Source: Melampsora larici-populina 98AG31
Lineage: Eukaryota > Basidiomycota > Pucciniomycetes > Pucciniales > Melampsoraceae
Reading direction: 5' to 3'
Assembly (NCBI RefSeq): GCF_000204055.1
Contig: NW_006768777.1
Location: forward strand, 1,457,877-1,521,876
Length of the DNA: 64,000 nucleotides
The notes under the pieces were generated by a model that saw nothing but the letters and a program-made list of their open reading frames with translations, did no database searches and was not told the DNA's origin. Positions 1-11,716 of the stretch are shown one piece after another (positions within the stretch are counted from its first letter, which is position 1; every line of letters begins with the position of its first letter). The translations under genes were made by a program, and so were the position numbers.

Positions 1-355
1 CCTTTACATCAAAGGAGAGATTTCTTTACGTGTGATAAGACTACAAGTCTTCATTGGAATAACAATCAAACTGATTGTTGCTTTTGCTAGTAATTAAAGT
101 TGTGTTTTTGTTGTGTTCAGATTGGAATAACACTACAACAGTGTTGAGATTTCTCTATTTCTAAAAATCACGGGAATAATACTTGAATTGAGTATTGAGA
201 CATATTTCTCTGGTGCCTTATCCCAAAGAATTCAGCAAAACCCCGTGTTGATTCTTTCAAAGAGGCAGTCTTAGGCAACTTCTACTAGTTAGTTATATTA
301 GTAGATTATCCCTCTTTAAGCTCTGTAAAGCTCTTGTTGAGCTTTAAGTTCTACA
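1..355 (+). repeat. Gypsy-A left LTR (3' part only)
   Basis: This stretch is identical base for base to 52116-52470 and ends in ACA at 355. The first 1.4 kb of this LTR are outside the window. Confidence 0.97.
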
Positions 356-358
356 TAT

Positions 359-376
359 TGGTGACTCCACTGGGGC
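359..376 (+). promoter_or_regulatory. Probable primer-binding site of Gypsy-A
   Basis: Three bases after the LTR end comes TGGTGACTCCACTGGGGC. It begins with the TGG expected opposite a tRNA CCA end. The tRNA was not identified. From here to the Gag start at 724 is an AT-rich leader with no other feature seen. Confidence 0.6.
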
Positions 377-723
377 TTTTACTTTCAACGGCTACATATG
401 TCATTTAAAACTTAATAATTTCCCTAGTTATTATCTATAACATCAACAAATTTATTATTAAAATTAACTATTACATTAATAATAAAATTCAAGACTCAAT
501 TTTGAAGAAAAATTATTATCATCAAGTATCAAGAATTAATCAATTCATTCAACTTAAACAATTATCATCTTTAAATCATCAAAGAGTTCAAGCTTTCTTT
601 ATCAGATTTAATTAAATTAACACGCATATATTTACATTTAATTCAAGAAGAATATTCAATATTAAGATTATTTCGAGTTTTTCTTTAATCAAATCATTTT
701 AAATAAATTTACCAGAAGAAAGA

Positions 724-2322
724 ATGTCTTCAGTAATTCAAATTCATGATCAAAATGTGGCGGATGATGGAGATGAAGAATTGGAATTACCACCTACTTT
801 GCATTATAAGAGAACACCACGAGTTTCTGGTAGCAGGATTTATGTCCAGGAGAATCCTGTAAATTATAATGTATTACCACCACCACCACCACCTGCTTCT
901 GGATCAACTATCCGTGGAAAAAAATGTGAAGCAACTGCTTCTGAAGATCCTATTCCACCTACAGCTTTCACGGGATTTAGAGAACAAGAAGCCTTGGTAC
1001 CCTCTGACCACGAGGAAGAAATGGATTGGCAACAACAATTCTTTACTCAACAACAATATTATCTGCAAAGGGAGAAGGAAATGGCGGATATGATTGATTC
1101 AATGAGAAGGATTAAAGAAGAAAATGAGAAGAAGAAGAAGGATAAGGAGGTTATTAAGGTAGTTAAGAAAGAGAAAGGAAAGAAGGTTGTAAAGAAGATT
1201 ATTAAGGAGGAGGATGGTGATGGTGATTCAAGCGTGTCTAGTAGCTCAAGTGAGGAGGAAAGTTCAGTTTCAGAGGATAGTAGTGAGGAGGAGAGAAATG
1301 AGGAAATTAGAAGTCATGTAAAACCACGTAAAATTGATAATTCTGACACTAGTGTAAGATTTGAAGTTGGTGGTAATGTAAAGAAGTTTATTATTAATTA
1401 TCATAGTCAGGCTGAAGCAAATGGCGCCTCAGAATTGGACATGGTGAGGCAGATTACCAGTTTTGTGGTTGGAGAAGAGCTTAAGGAAGAAATACGTGAT
1501 ATGGAAGGATGGGGAACTGGAGAATGGAGCTGGAAGAAGGTGAAGGAACAATTGATTGCAAGGTATCAGACTACCACGGAGCAGCCAAGATACTCAATTG
1601 ATCATTTAAGAACTCTGTCTGAAAGAACTATGAGAGGAGGTGGAGTTACGTGTAAAAGTGAATATCAGACCTTTAGAATTAATTTTGATAAGATTCATCA
1701 ATATTTAGCTAGACATGATTACGTGGATACAAATGATGAAGAGGTGGCACGGTATTTTTATGAAGCTTTCTCTGATGAACTTCAAAAGAAATTTAAGAAG
1801 AGGATGATTAAAAAGAAGATGATGAAGAAGGTGTCAAGTGGTAGGTATAAGCTGCCTAATTTAGAGAAATTAAAGAAAGTGGTGGATCATTATATTGAGG
1901 AGGAGGCGCTTTTGGTCTTTGAGGATATTGGAGAAGAAAGATATACAATTAGGAATGAGATTGCTGGAGTTAAAAGTGAGGTTATTCAGAAGGATACAAG
2001 TAGTAAAGTGGCTAAGATTGGCGGAATGCAAGCTAAGGCAACTCAGCAAATGGAGGTTTTATGTTCAGATTTAAAGAATTTACAAATTAATCATGTGCAG
2101 AATCCTTTACAAATTCCTGCGCCTAATTCTTATAATTTCCAACTTCCTATTTCTAATGCTTTGCAAAATCAAATTCATCAGCAAGTTGGACCTCAACAAA
2201 GACCTGTTAATAATCAATATGCGCCTAATAATAACAGGAATCAACATTATAATAATCAACAACAAAATTCTTTCCAACCTGGAAGAGCGCCTAATCAACA
2301 GAATTTTAATAGGTTTAATAAC
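724..2322 (+). pseudogene. gag: Gypsy-A Gag, 5' part (interrupted)
   Basis: This open frame starts at ATG 724 and runs uninterrupted to the insertion point. The first 100 residues hold a proline run. Residues of about 100-190 are a lysine- and glutamate-rich, probably coiled-coil stretch followed by an acidic serine tract. From about residue 215 comes a retrotransposon Gag capsid-like region with a conserved GWGTGEWSWKKVKEQLIARY stretch. The end is Asn/Gln-rich. At 2323 the giant element begins. The apparent C-terminus YGMREVSR is encoded by transposon DNA. The frame continues at 37204 with the zinc knuckle. Confidence 0.9.
2317..2322 (+). repeat. Target-site duplication of the giant element (left copy)
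   Basis: AATAAC directly precedes the left TIR and recurs at 37198-37203 directly after the right TIR. Six bases is within the range made by retrovirus-type integrases and fits the DDE integrase encoded inside. Confidence 0.9.
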
Positions 2323-2615
2323 TACGGAATGCGAGAGGTGTCAAGGTGACAATGCAAAAATCAAAAAACGAAAATCACAATTCCCGGGTGCGAAATTCAA
2401 AAATCAAAGACAAAACTCGAGAAAATACTCAAATACAGGGATAAAACCCCTGTACTGGAGTAAAAGTCATGGCAGAAACCCCTTTCAGACCAGGTTACGG
2501 CCCAAATTTCAGTAGATTTACAACTTGAAACTCAACATTTGTCACCCCATTGTTGCATTGACACAAAAAGTACCAGGAAACCACAAAAGAGGACATCAAA
2601 ATTCAAAAATCAAAA
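2323..2615 (+). repeat. Left TIR of the giant element
   Basis: Reading inward it matches the reverse complement of about 36930-37197 with scattered mismatches and small gaps. Shared blocks include GTGACAATGC, AATTCCCGGGTGC and a long block reading CCCTGTACTGGAGTAAAAGT. It fades into an A-rich CAAAAATC repeat near 2600. Confidence 0.9.
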
Positions 2616-2865
2616 AATCAAAAAATCAAAAGTCGAAAATCAAAAAACAAATGTTGATAATCAAAAAACAACAATTAACAAACCATAAACAAAGACCCCA
2701 AAAATGAAAACTTCACATTAAATGATGAAAAGTGTACCTCTCTACCTCTCTACCTCTCAACCAATCACACAACCCACACACCATCACCGATCATCTTAGT
2801 CATTCCTCCAACTTTTGTCATAGTCTCCACCCATCCACTTGTTCAACCAAACCTACACTACACTG

Positions 2866-3330
2866 AACCTCTTTGATCGTCTCCACTCTTCTTCATCCTT
2901 ATTTGATCGTCTTCACTCTTCTTCACTCTTCTTCATCCTTATTTGACCATCTTGACTCTTCTTCATCCTTCTTTGATTGTCTTCAATCCTCTTTGATATT
3001 CTTGGATCGGCTTCACCCTTCTTCAATATTCTTGTATCGGCTTCATTGTTCCCTAGTATTCTTCAATTCTCTTCGATCGACTTCAATATTCTTCAATCTT
3101 CTTGAATCCTCTTCAATATTCTTCAATCTTCTTGAATCGGTTTAAATCTTCTTGAATCGGTTTCAATCTTCTTGAATCGGTTTCAATCTTCTTGAATCGG
3201 TTTCAATCTTCTTCAATCTTCTTCAATCTTCTTCGATTGACTTGAATCTTCTCCAATCAACTTCAATCTTCTTCGATCGACCTCAATCTTCTTCAATCAG
3301 CTTCAATCAGCTTCTTCTTCGACTTTGGTT
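2866..3330 (+). repeat. Left subterminal pyrimidine-rich repeat array
   Basis: This is a degenerate array of CTTCAATCTTCTTGAATCGG-like units on the plus strand. A purine-rich array of the mirrored kind lies at 36230-36750 next to the right TIR. The symmetry suggests subterminal binding sites for the mobility machinery, which is an inference. The array also lies just upstream of the alpha-kinase gene. Confidence 0.75.
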
Positions 3331-3357
3331 TCTCTTGGATACTCATATTTCACTATC

Positions 3358-5503
3358 ATGAACTGACCTACTTGTCCCTTATGTCAAAGTACTCTCCGTC
3401 AAGGCGAACACAAAATTTGTGGACCCTGCCTTGAAAACATCAATGCGGATCGAAACAAAAAGGTTCCTTCTCCCCCCCAGCAGGCACCCACCCAAGCTTC
3501 TCAACCCCGCCCTGCCAATCTCAAGGTCATCAATGCCAAAGCAGCTGTTGCAGCCCGTACCTCGACTTCCACTGGTACTCATGTCCACCAACTTCAAAGC
3601 GACAAGTCAAAGCGAGCTGCTGCCAAGAAACAAGCTAGCAGCAACCGCATGTTTAATGGTCACCCAGCAGCACCTAAACCTCCACCTTTCACTACTCACA
3701 CTGGCCGAGTATGCTCTGTAGGATGGATGGTGATATACAAGACCGGCTCTTTCGCTCATGGTCTACTTCGGGGAACTTTCACTGTGGATAGGTCATCGTT
3801 GACACTCTTGGACGACACTAAGGAAGGCATCTTCAACCTGTGGGACCACTCTGTTGACTCTCCTCTTTACCCTCAGGCACCCAAAGTTTACAACTCTGAG
3901 TATTTCAACCTGGCCAAAACCGGCCGTGGCCGGAAAGCACCTGTGGTCTTACACAACAATGAAGTTTTTGCCAGATATCTTGACGACACTAAAGGAGAAC
4001 CTAGCCTTGAGCTAATTTTTCTGGCTGACAAATATGTCAAAAATAATCCTTGGCTTCGACCTTCCACCAGTAAGCCGGTACAACCTCAACAACAAGCTAA
4101 AAGAAAGGCATCTCAACATTTGACTTATGAGGAGATGTTATTAGATGATGGAGATGAAGAAGCGAATTATGGTGATAGTGATCTGCCTTTGAGTGTTGAA
4201 ATATTCCAGCCAAGCAAGAAAGCCAGGTGTACACCTTCAACTTCAACAAAAGTCACCTCACCACGAGTCACTCGAAAGAAGGCTTCTAATTTTAAGACCA
4301 AGAATAGTACATACACACTCCCGCCACCCATCACCCCACAAAAATCTCCCCACCGTGCTCAGATTGATGTGGCTCCTGTAGCTATGACTCATGTGATACC
4401 ACCTCACCAGACAGGTAAGCTGACCGCTCTTGTTCACTACTCATTTTTGGTCTGGCTGACATTCCCTCCTTAGTACCGGCCTTTGATTTCAGAGAGGCTA
4501 TTGATATCTCCGTATTCGGACGAAAGCTTCCCATGGCTCGCCCTGTTCCACCTGCTGAGACTACAGACGGTTTCACCGTTGGGAAAAAATGCATTTTGAC
4601 AGGAAATGCAGAAGGTAAACCGGAATGGGTGGTAACACCGTATCATTTCAAAGTTGATGAAAGTGTGGTGATTGGAAAAGGTTCTTTCAGGACATGTTAC
4701 AATGCCTTTGGAAGAACACCTGGTGGAGAGGTCACTCCAATGGTTGCCAAGAAGCGGAGGGAGCTGCCTCCCAATATGACTCATCTGGCTGTCCATAAAG
4801 AATCCGGTGGAGTGTATGCTGCTGTTTCCATGGTGATTGAAAAGTTTAAGAAAGCCGCTTTGGGTCTGAATGAAATTCAACTTTTCCCTGCAACGGTTGA
4901 AGCTATCCAAAACATTTGTGTGAGTCAAATATATGGATCTCATTTTATTCAAGCTTTCTCGATAACATGTTTTTATTTTCCAGATGGTTCAAAACTTTCC
5001 GGTATATGCAGGAAGCAGTGCTACGACAGAATGTGCTTATTTCTTTGAAGAAGTACTTGATGTTACACAATACCGCAAGTATACCAGCAATCACAACTTT
5101 GAACTCCGGCCTTCAGACAGTCCTTTAGTCAATGAAGTAATGCAAGCTCTCAGTCATTGGTCTCATAAACACTATGACAGAAGAAGAATGGTTGCGGATC
5201 TTCAGGGGGTAGGTTTGGTATTGACAGACCCTTTGATTGTGGATACGAGCAAGTAAGTACTTTTGTGCTTGCATTCCAACATTTTGCCTGACGGTTTGTT
5301 TTGGCCCCAGTATGGCTTGGTGCGACGGAAATACTGGAAGGAAAGGCTTGGAGAACTTCTCTACCCAGCACGAATGCAATAAGATATGCAAGCACCTGGG
5401 GTTGCTACGGCCAAAGGTAGCACAATTAAGTCTACGGGAGGAGATGGAGCTGTTGTATGGAGGTAAGTCTGGGGAACAGACTCATATTCCAGCAAGAGAT
5501 TAG
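3358..5503 (+). pseudogene. Alpha-kinase domain protein, early in-frame stop
   Basis: Four exons: 3358-4414, 4474-4919, 4984-5252 and 5311-5503, giving 655 codons in a single frame. Introns use GTAAGC, GTGAGT and GTAAGT donors. The N-terminus has two CxxC pairs (CPLC, CGPC), perhaps a zinc ribbon, and the middle is low-complexity. The C-terminal half is an alpha-kinase (MHCK/eEF2K/TRPM7 type). It has a VAKK lysine likely to bind ATP, then SHWSH, DLQGVGLVLTDPLI, a D-G-N-T-G glycine/asparagine loop and the HECNKICKHLGL zinc-binding tail. Such enzymes phosphorylate Ser/Thr; the target is unknown. The third codon is TGA (3364-3366), so either this start is wrong or the copy is broken. The next in-frame ATG, at 3649, would lose the CxxC region. 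A later donor-like GTAAGT at 5462 could change the end. Confidence 0.85.
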
Positions 5504-5635
5504 CACAAGGCGGAAATCCAGGAGTAAATTCTTTCTTTTCAATCTGTATTCCAAAATTTGTCGCTCTTATAAAATTCAAAAAATTACAAAAACCCTTTGC
5601 TCACAAAATATCATCATAAAAAAAACATGTATATA

Positions 5636-7267
5636 TCACTTTAAATATCTAAGTGCTGACCCCTTTGTTTCTTTATAAAATTTTATCTTACTTTCAAGTT
5701 GCTCAACATTTGCCCTTTTGCGTTCCAGTTGCTTGTCATAGGTCTCTGCAATGCTAGTGTGCAACTTTTCCCAGCTCTCATCATCCAAGCCAACCCGCTT
5801 GGCCATAATTTCCTCCATTGCAGCCACCACTGTTGTACTGATCTGTGTACTGCAAGCATAAGCTAGTACATGGTCTACAGTCCCCTTGATCTTCTCAAAC
5901 GCTTTGATTGCCTTGTTTTTCTCCCTAGTCACAGCACCCTGCAAGTATGTAGTCTTCTTCTTTTCTTCCTTAGAAAAAAGGTGATGGTCCGTGTAGTGGG
6001 AAACATCTGTTGCCCATAGTAATTCTACCACATCAGCTGCATTGATGTCTATAATAAACTTGAATTTTCCAATCTCAATCACAAACTTGGCGCCTACATG
6101 TGGATGCTTCTTATTGATACGCTTTCCAGTTTCTTGTTCAAGGGCAAGTTCTTTCTTCCTTTCAGCCAACAGTTGCATTCTTCTTTCCGGACTTATGATT
6201 TCAGCTGCAACAGTTGAAATCAGAAAGCTGTGTTAAGGGATTTCAATGAAAAGAAAAAACTCAACAGGTATTGGCATCAATTAAGCAGAATAATCCAGAT
6301 GCAAAACCTGTTGCATCAAAGTCACAATGACTTCCATTGCGGAATCCACCTGTGGTCACTACCACATTTGATCCCACAAAATTCTTTTCCCCAAAAACTT
6401 GTGCATTGGGAGATTTTTCCCACTCTTTGCTTCCAGGAACTGGTGCTTTGGCTGCCCAAGACGGGGCATTTGTCTCCTCTGCAAGTTGCTTATTGGAATC
6501 ATAGACAAAGAGTGACAATGATGAAGTCATTTCAGCGTGAAAGTCTTCAACCCAAGGGAGTTTGTCTTGCCGGGCTTCTTCTTCATCTAGTTTGGCTGGA
6601 GTCTTGCTGGTAGCTGAGTTTTGTGAATAAGTTGCTGAAATCAAACAAGAAACCAAATAAAAATTTGAGAGGAAACACATTCCAGAAGCTGAAAAAACCA
6701 ACCAATAATTGTTCCTCTTTGGTACTTCCCAGCTCGCTTGGATGATCTGTGCCCAAATGCCTTCATAGTACCTTGCCGCTCCTCCTTTGGTAGCATCTTG
6801 ACTGCATGATTCTCCTTGATTACACCTCTGGCTTCTGAGTGTTGATGCATTATTTTGATAGCTCTTCTAAAATCTTTCCAATGTTGCACTTCCTTTGGAT
6901 CTTTGCTGGCTGGGTCCTGAAACAAACCACATTAGCAATGTGTAAAGAACAGAAGAACCCAGTGGAACTTTACCTCTTTGTTGAATCTAGCAACACATAT
7001 CAACTTATTACCTGCTAAGTTTACTAGTACAACAGTCCCAGAACTAACTACTCTCTCTTTACTCTCACCAAACTGAGGCACCCTGAAAACCATACAATCT
7101 TCTGGCAAGCCAAACCTTTCTTTGATCCCAGTCTTGATATTCTGATTTACAAATTCCCATCCCAGATCCCGTACCAGATCCCGTGTAGCATTGTGCTTTT
7201 GAGACCTCTTCTTTGTTTGATACTCTGCCCGCTTTTCTTTCTGGTGGTTGGATAGTGGTCTTTTCAT
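5636..7267 (-). CDS. Probable TET/JBP-like 2-oxoglutarate/Fe(II) dioxygenase
   Basis: Four exons on the minus strand: 7267-6974, 6916-6703, 6634-6266 and 6204-5636, giving 481 aa with no internal stop. The N-terminus is basic (MKRPLSNHQKEKR). The centre has a VTTGGFRNGSHCDFDATG stretch, where H-C-D matches the iron-binding HxD of the double-stranded beta-helix dioxygenases. About 95 residues later comes VVELLWATDVSHYTDHH, a candidate for the distal iron ligand. This pattern resembles the TET/JBP family, which oxidises methylated pyrimidines in DNA and is expanded and transposon-linked in basidiomycetes. The usual downstream arginine is not obvious, so activity is uncertain. It converges on the alpha-kinase gene. 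A GTAAGA near 5690 may be a further donor. Another DNA- or RNA-oxidising dioxygenase is possible. Confidence 0.55.
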
Positions 7268-7536
7268 CTATGTGCAAGCATTTGATTTTTGTCAGTGAAA
7301 GTCAGGTTAATGAAAAAATATTGGATAATTGGGAGAATAATGGAATGCTGGATGGATGAGTGTGAAAGGTATGATGATATTTTACATAGGGAATCAATGA
7401 ATTATTGAAGATTGTGTCAATTGTTTTGGTATGATATGTAGATGTTTGATTGAATATTGTGTTGATGAATGATTGATTTGTTTGATTGCACAGATCATTT
7501 GCATTTCAAGTGATTTCATCAGGAAGCATTGAAATG

Positions 7537-7830
7537 CATTTAGCAAAAGGTTGGGCTGGTAGTTGGGGCACCCCTCTGTCACTTGCCCTGCCTTTCACGA
7601 GATATAAACATCTCTACATGCATCTCAAGCACTGCCATCATTGATGATTCATTTTTGTTTTTTGAGAGTTATGAGTTATTCAAGATGAGTTTAATGAATT
7701 ATTTCTTGAGGAGTGAAATCTGGAAGTACTAAGATACATTTAGCAAAAGGTTAGGCTGGTAGTTGGGGCACCCCTCTGTCACTTGCCCTGCCTTTCGCGA
7801 GACATAAACATCTCTACATGTATCTAAAGC
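7537..7830 (-). repeat. Duplicated 94-bp block upstream of the dioxygenase gene
   Basis: A block starting CATTTAGCAAAAGGTT at 7537 recurs exactly 200 bases on at 7737, with only a few differences over about 94 bases. Each copy has a CACCCCTCTGTCACTTGCCC core and a TATAAA-containing tail. It lies 5' of the minus-strand dioxygenase gene, so it may be a duplicated promoter segment. The rest of 7268-7536 shows nothing. Confidence 0.6.
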
Positions 7831-7909
7831 ATTTTCCTCTTTCATGATATATATTTTGTGAGTTGAGTTATAAATCATCTGAAATATATGTGTTGTATGT
7901 GACTTGATT

Positions 7910-8330
7910 GGGTGCTTCTACTTCTTTCTGCTTCATTCATGTTATATTCTTCTTGACCTTCATCTTCCTGTTCTTTGTTGAGCTATGAATCATTTGAGAT
8001 ATATGGGTATTATTAGACTTGATTGGGTACTTCTGCTTTTTTCTGCTTCATTCATATTATATTCTTCTTGACCTTCATCTTCCTGTTCTTTTTTGAGCTA
8101 TAAATCATTTGAGATATATGGGTATTATTAGACTTGATTGGGTACTTCTGCTTTTTTCTGCTTCATTCACATTATATTCTTCTTGACCTTCATCTTCCTG
8201 TTCTTTTTGAGCTATAAATCATTTGAGATATATGGGTATTATTAGACTTGTTTGGGTACTTCTGCTTTTTTCTGCTTCATTCATATTATATTCTTCTTGA
8301 CCTTCATCTTCCTGTTCTAGGTGCTTCTGT
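7910..8330. repeat. Tandem repeat, about 115-bp unit, four copies
   Basis: Units begin GGGTGCTTCT at 7910 and GGGTACTTCT at 8025, 8140 and 8254; the last is partial. Each includes TTCTTCTTGACCTTCATCTT and a TTTGAGATATATGGGTATT stretch. 8331-8808 is unannotated AT-rich sequence before the end of the next gene. Confidence 0.85.
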
Positions 8331-8808
8331 TTGATTCCTTTTCATTCATTGCATGAATATGATATTGTAAATAGAGCAAGGGAAGGATATGTATATATAG
8401 AGAAAGGGAAGGATAGGGACATTACCTTTTGGATGCCAACCGTTGGTTAAAATAAGTCAAACAATTTTTTTTGTGGGAAGAATGGTCTCAGATATCAAAG
8501 TGAAATGATTAAATACTCCCAAGGATATGTAATGTTACATGTAATGTTACACGTTACCATGTCATGTGACCTATTCAGAAGCATGGCCGGCTTGTGGTCA
8601 GCACTTGGTGAATCAAGAACTCATTACATATAATGTTGATGTCATCCAGTGTAATTTCACAAACTACAATATACTTACTTATGTGGCAGTAGGGTTCAGA
8701 CCTTCAGTATGTACACTTTGGTTCATAGTAATGTAGCTGACAAGATAACCAAACAACTGAGACATGAACAATAACAAAAACAACAAATCATATTGAATTC
8801 TTCACAAT

Positions 8809-10245
8809 CTATTCAGTGTCCATAGCTTCATCTTCTTCTCCGCATATTGCCAACTTAGCATGATTGACCTTGACAAGCTTGGTGTAAGCTTTTGGGAGAA
8901 AAGCACAAGACAATTGTGGCACTTGGACTGACCAGTAGTAACCAATATCATAAGCAATACATACAGCAAGTTGAATCTTGTCCACCCTAACATCACCAAA
9001 ATTATTACCATCTAATTCATTTGAACTTGAAGGCTGAGAAGAATTATTTATTTGAGTGCCAGCCTGAGCTGCTGAATATGCTTTCTTGAGAAGTCCCATA
9101 ATGTAATCATGAGTTCTACACCAAATTGCTTCCTTAATCTGTATGTTGTCCAACTTTTGAATTTCCTCTGCTGATTTGAGTAAACTCATTACATTTTTAA
9201 CTCCCAATATGTTATTGTCTTTTCTGATCATCATTAAACCCCTGACACCTCCAGTCAAGAACCCTGCCAGAGGTCCCCAGTAAAAGTCTACAGCCTTCAA
9301 TGCATCCATATTGTCTGGTAAATTTTTCCGTAATAAATCAAATTCCTGTTTCTTCTTAACCTTTGGTGTTTTAGCATATAAATCAAGCACTGCAATCCCC
9401 AAAATTAAATCATGTACATGAACGGCAAATTCGTTAAGATGTGCTAAGTTGGAAGCTTTGAACATTGCCGATTGAGAAACTGGACCTTGAGAAATTTGAG
9501 TGTTTGATTCATCAGTATCAGTAAGTAGGTCTAAGGTTCCAGTGGAACCAATTTTTGGCCTTGACGATAAGAGGTGTGAGACAAAGATGCAGCTATCTTC
9601 GTAAGGCGTTAAATCTTGATTCAATTGAAAGGTTGTGCGATAAAGGACTTTGTCTCCAGCTACTGCAATTGCATCATGAAATAACCGTGACACCTTGCAC
9701 TGTTTTTCAGATGAGGACCAAGTCATTGTCCTGATTGAACTCCAGGTAAAGTGTTGCCAGGATTTCAGGTCTGTAGGAAGATTGTTCTTATCCCCATACA
9801 TATCCTTTTCCGCAAATAGTGAAGGACTCCAGATATTTGAGCTGAAAAAGATTTCACCCTCCCTAGGTGAGAAAAAATCTAACCCTGTAATATGTAATAC
9901 TGGTAAGTATTGTGCATTTCAATCTATGGATAAATAGACAGCTGACCTTCCTCCTTAACCCGGACTAGCCATTGTTTCACTCTAAGAGAACTGTCAGAGA
10001 AGTAGGTACCAGCTGGTAATGTAAATGAAGGTTTTTCTAGAAGTGGAATGTGATTATTACGTAATTGAATAAGGCGAAATGCTGTATCTCTTCCTTTAGT
10101 GTAATCCTTGGAATTGCAGGGTTTTGCAGCAGTAGGGAAGTTTTTCTCGAATACTTCGTGGTGGCGTAGAATGAATGGACGTGATTCTAGAGCGGTTACG
10201 GGGTTTGGATGGTTGGATGATGGCTCTTACGCAGGGATAGTATTC
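8809..10245 (-). pseudogene. Unknown cargo gene, 3' part (split by the CACTA-like element)
   Basis: This holds the end of exon 3 (10245-9947), an intron, and exon 4 (9884-8809, ending EDEAMDTE). It joins the 5' part at 25312-27345. Counting one copy of the ACT duplication, the four exons sum to exactly 1,083 codons in one frame. An in-frame TAA lies a few codons past the insertion point (10213-10215). No family is recognised. Exon 4 looks globular, with a hydrophobic AVHVHDLILGIAVLDLYAKT helix and a later VAGFLTGG-like loop (actual residues LAGFLTGGVRGLMMIR). In the giant element it sits between the dioxygenase and SNF2 genes. Function unknown. Confidence 0.8.
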
Positions 10246-10248
10246 ACT
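10246..10248 (+). repeat. Target-site duplication ACT of the CACTA-like element
   Basis: ACT at 10246-10248 and again at 25312-25314 flank the element. Removing one copy with the element restores the host reading frame. Confidence 0.8.
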
Positions 10249-10735
10249 CACTGCCAACAATTTTGACTTGGATGATAAAATCCGAGGACTCCTCGGATTT
10301 CGTATCCGAGATATCTACCGACTTATATCAACCGAGACACCACCGATTTGATGCATCCAATCAAAATCTAACCAACTTAATCATCCGACCATTAACCGAG
10401 GCTATCCCAAGCCGATATATCCTCCGACTGAATCTAACCGACTATTCAGTGACCTAATACCGACACAATTGCCTCATCCGAATGAACCTCTCCGAGTCAT
10501 AAACTGACCAAGGATTTCAATTTCCAAGCTCTGGAGGTAAGGATATTTGATATTTAGTCGAATTCCCTAGTCATTACCTCGGAAGCAACAGTTCCAACTG
10601 ACTCAATGCCCTTTTTAACCGAGGTTTTATAGATCCAATGCGACCCAATCCATCTCTCCACTGACTCAACAAGACACCTCACCAAACCAGGATAATCTTG
10701 CTCTGAACCTATCATTCTCATTTTTCTAAAATTCA
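10249..10735 (+). repeat. Left extended TIR of the CACTA-like element
   Basis: It aligns with the reverse complement of about 24830-25311, estimated by eye at 75-80% identity. Both ends carry a short palindrome CCGAGGACTCCTCGG, then a shared stretch around AACCGAGGCTAT and AAGCCGATATAT. Confidence 0.85.
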
Positions 10736-11119
10736 TCGATATCTGTTACGACTCACAGCAAATTGAAGTAACCAAACCTCTCGATCAATTACCAAACTTC
10801 AATTACCAATCTTGCCGAGCTTTCATCAAACTACAAACAAATGAATTCAACACATACAACTCAATCTTATCTTTACCATTCATACCCTTTACCCTGCTCA
10901 AGATCATTAACCAATTGACCAAGAACACTTGAAACGGATAAGACTACCAATCTGAACAATATCATCAATGGCACTCATGCTGCTAAGTGAGGGTATTTGA
11001 CTGTTATCATAGAAACATCACCAAACACTTACCATGATCTTCTTACATCAACAGCTTCGAGAGCAGATTGCAAAACACCAAAACCGATTGCCAATATACA
11101 CGGCACTTTCACAAGTCAA

Positions 11120-11560
11120 CTCAATCAGATACAGCTCTTTTCAATCAATTGTGCCCTGCAATTAAGGTCAAAGAGATCAGCGCCAATCATGCTGAGATGA
11201 TTGGCAAGTTGGGAATCAATACCTCGAATACACCTGAAGAGCTAACTGAAGAAGAACACTCTAAGTTTGCTCGATCCTGAAAAAATCATTGGTGAGTCCT
11301 TTTAAGTCAAGCTTTAGATAGATCTGAGATTGACTATATTCATATCTTCATTTTTATCAGGCACTGTGTTGTTGATAACAATGATCGACTCTTGAGACAA
11401 ATCACAATAGGTAAGGCCCCGCACAGCAGGGTCGAGTGCTCAAGAAAGGCTATGACACTGCAGTAGTAAGCGAGTGTATGGCTGTACTTACCCTCAGCAA
11501 TGATCTCGCTGATATGTGCAAAAGGGTTCTGATTGGGAGTTTCTAATCTACGCGTACAAA
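11120..11560 (+). pseudogene. ADE3: Captured fragment of C1-tetrahydrofolate synthase
   Basis: A first exon-like piece (about 11128-11290) encodes DTALFNQLCP, then GKLGINTSNTPEELTEEEHSKFAR. A GTGAGT donor follows and a TATCAG acceptor at about 11361. The next piece encodes VVDNNDRLLRQITIGKAP and then, after disruption, SECMAVLTLSNDLADMCKRVLIGS. The segments appear in the order found in the formyltetrahydrofolate-synthetase part of trifunctional C1-THF synthases (cytosolic one-carbon metabolism). The fragment has frameshifts and stops, keeps intron signals and covers only a small part of the enzyme. It looks like a DNA-level capture inside the transposon. Symbol by family resemblance only. Confidence 0.7.
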
Positions 11561-11607
11561 AGGGAGTTGGGGTTATGGATATTGATATAGAGAAGAGGTA
11601 TCCTTTC

Positions 11608-11716
11608 ACTGCATCCGCCAGAGTCGTTCTCGACGTCAAGAACGTTGCCGACTACAAAGGTCCCCTTTGTAGTTTATGACCATCTTGACGTCGAGAACGG
11701 CTCTGGCGGATGCAGT
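11608..11716. repeat. Long hairpin inside the CACTA-like element
   Basis: Arms of about 33 bases (11608-11640 and 11683-11716) are almost perfect inverted copies containing TTCTCGACGTCAAG. A smaller palindrome ACTACAAAGG...CCTTTGTAGT lies in the loop. Confidence 0.85.

Noticed and set aside
2873..3145. Open frame rich in Ser/Leu/Phe left of the alpha-kinase
   Set aside because: It lies wholly in the left pyrimidine repeat array.
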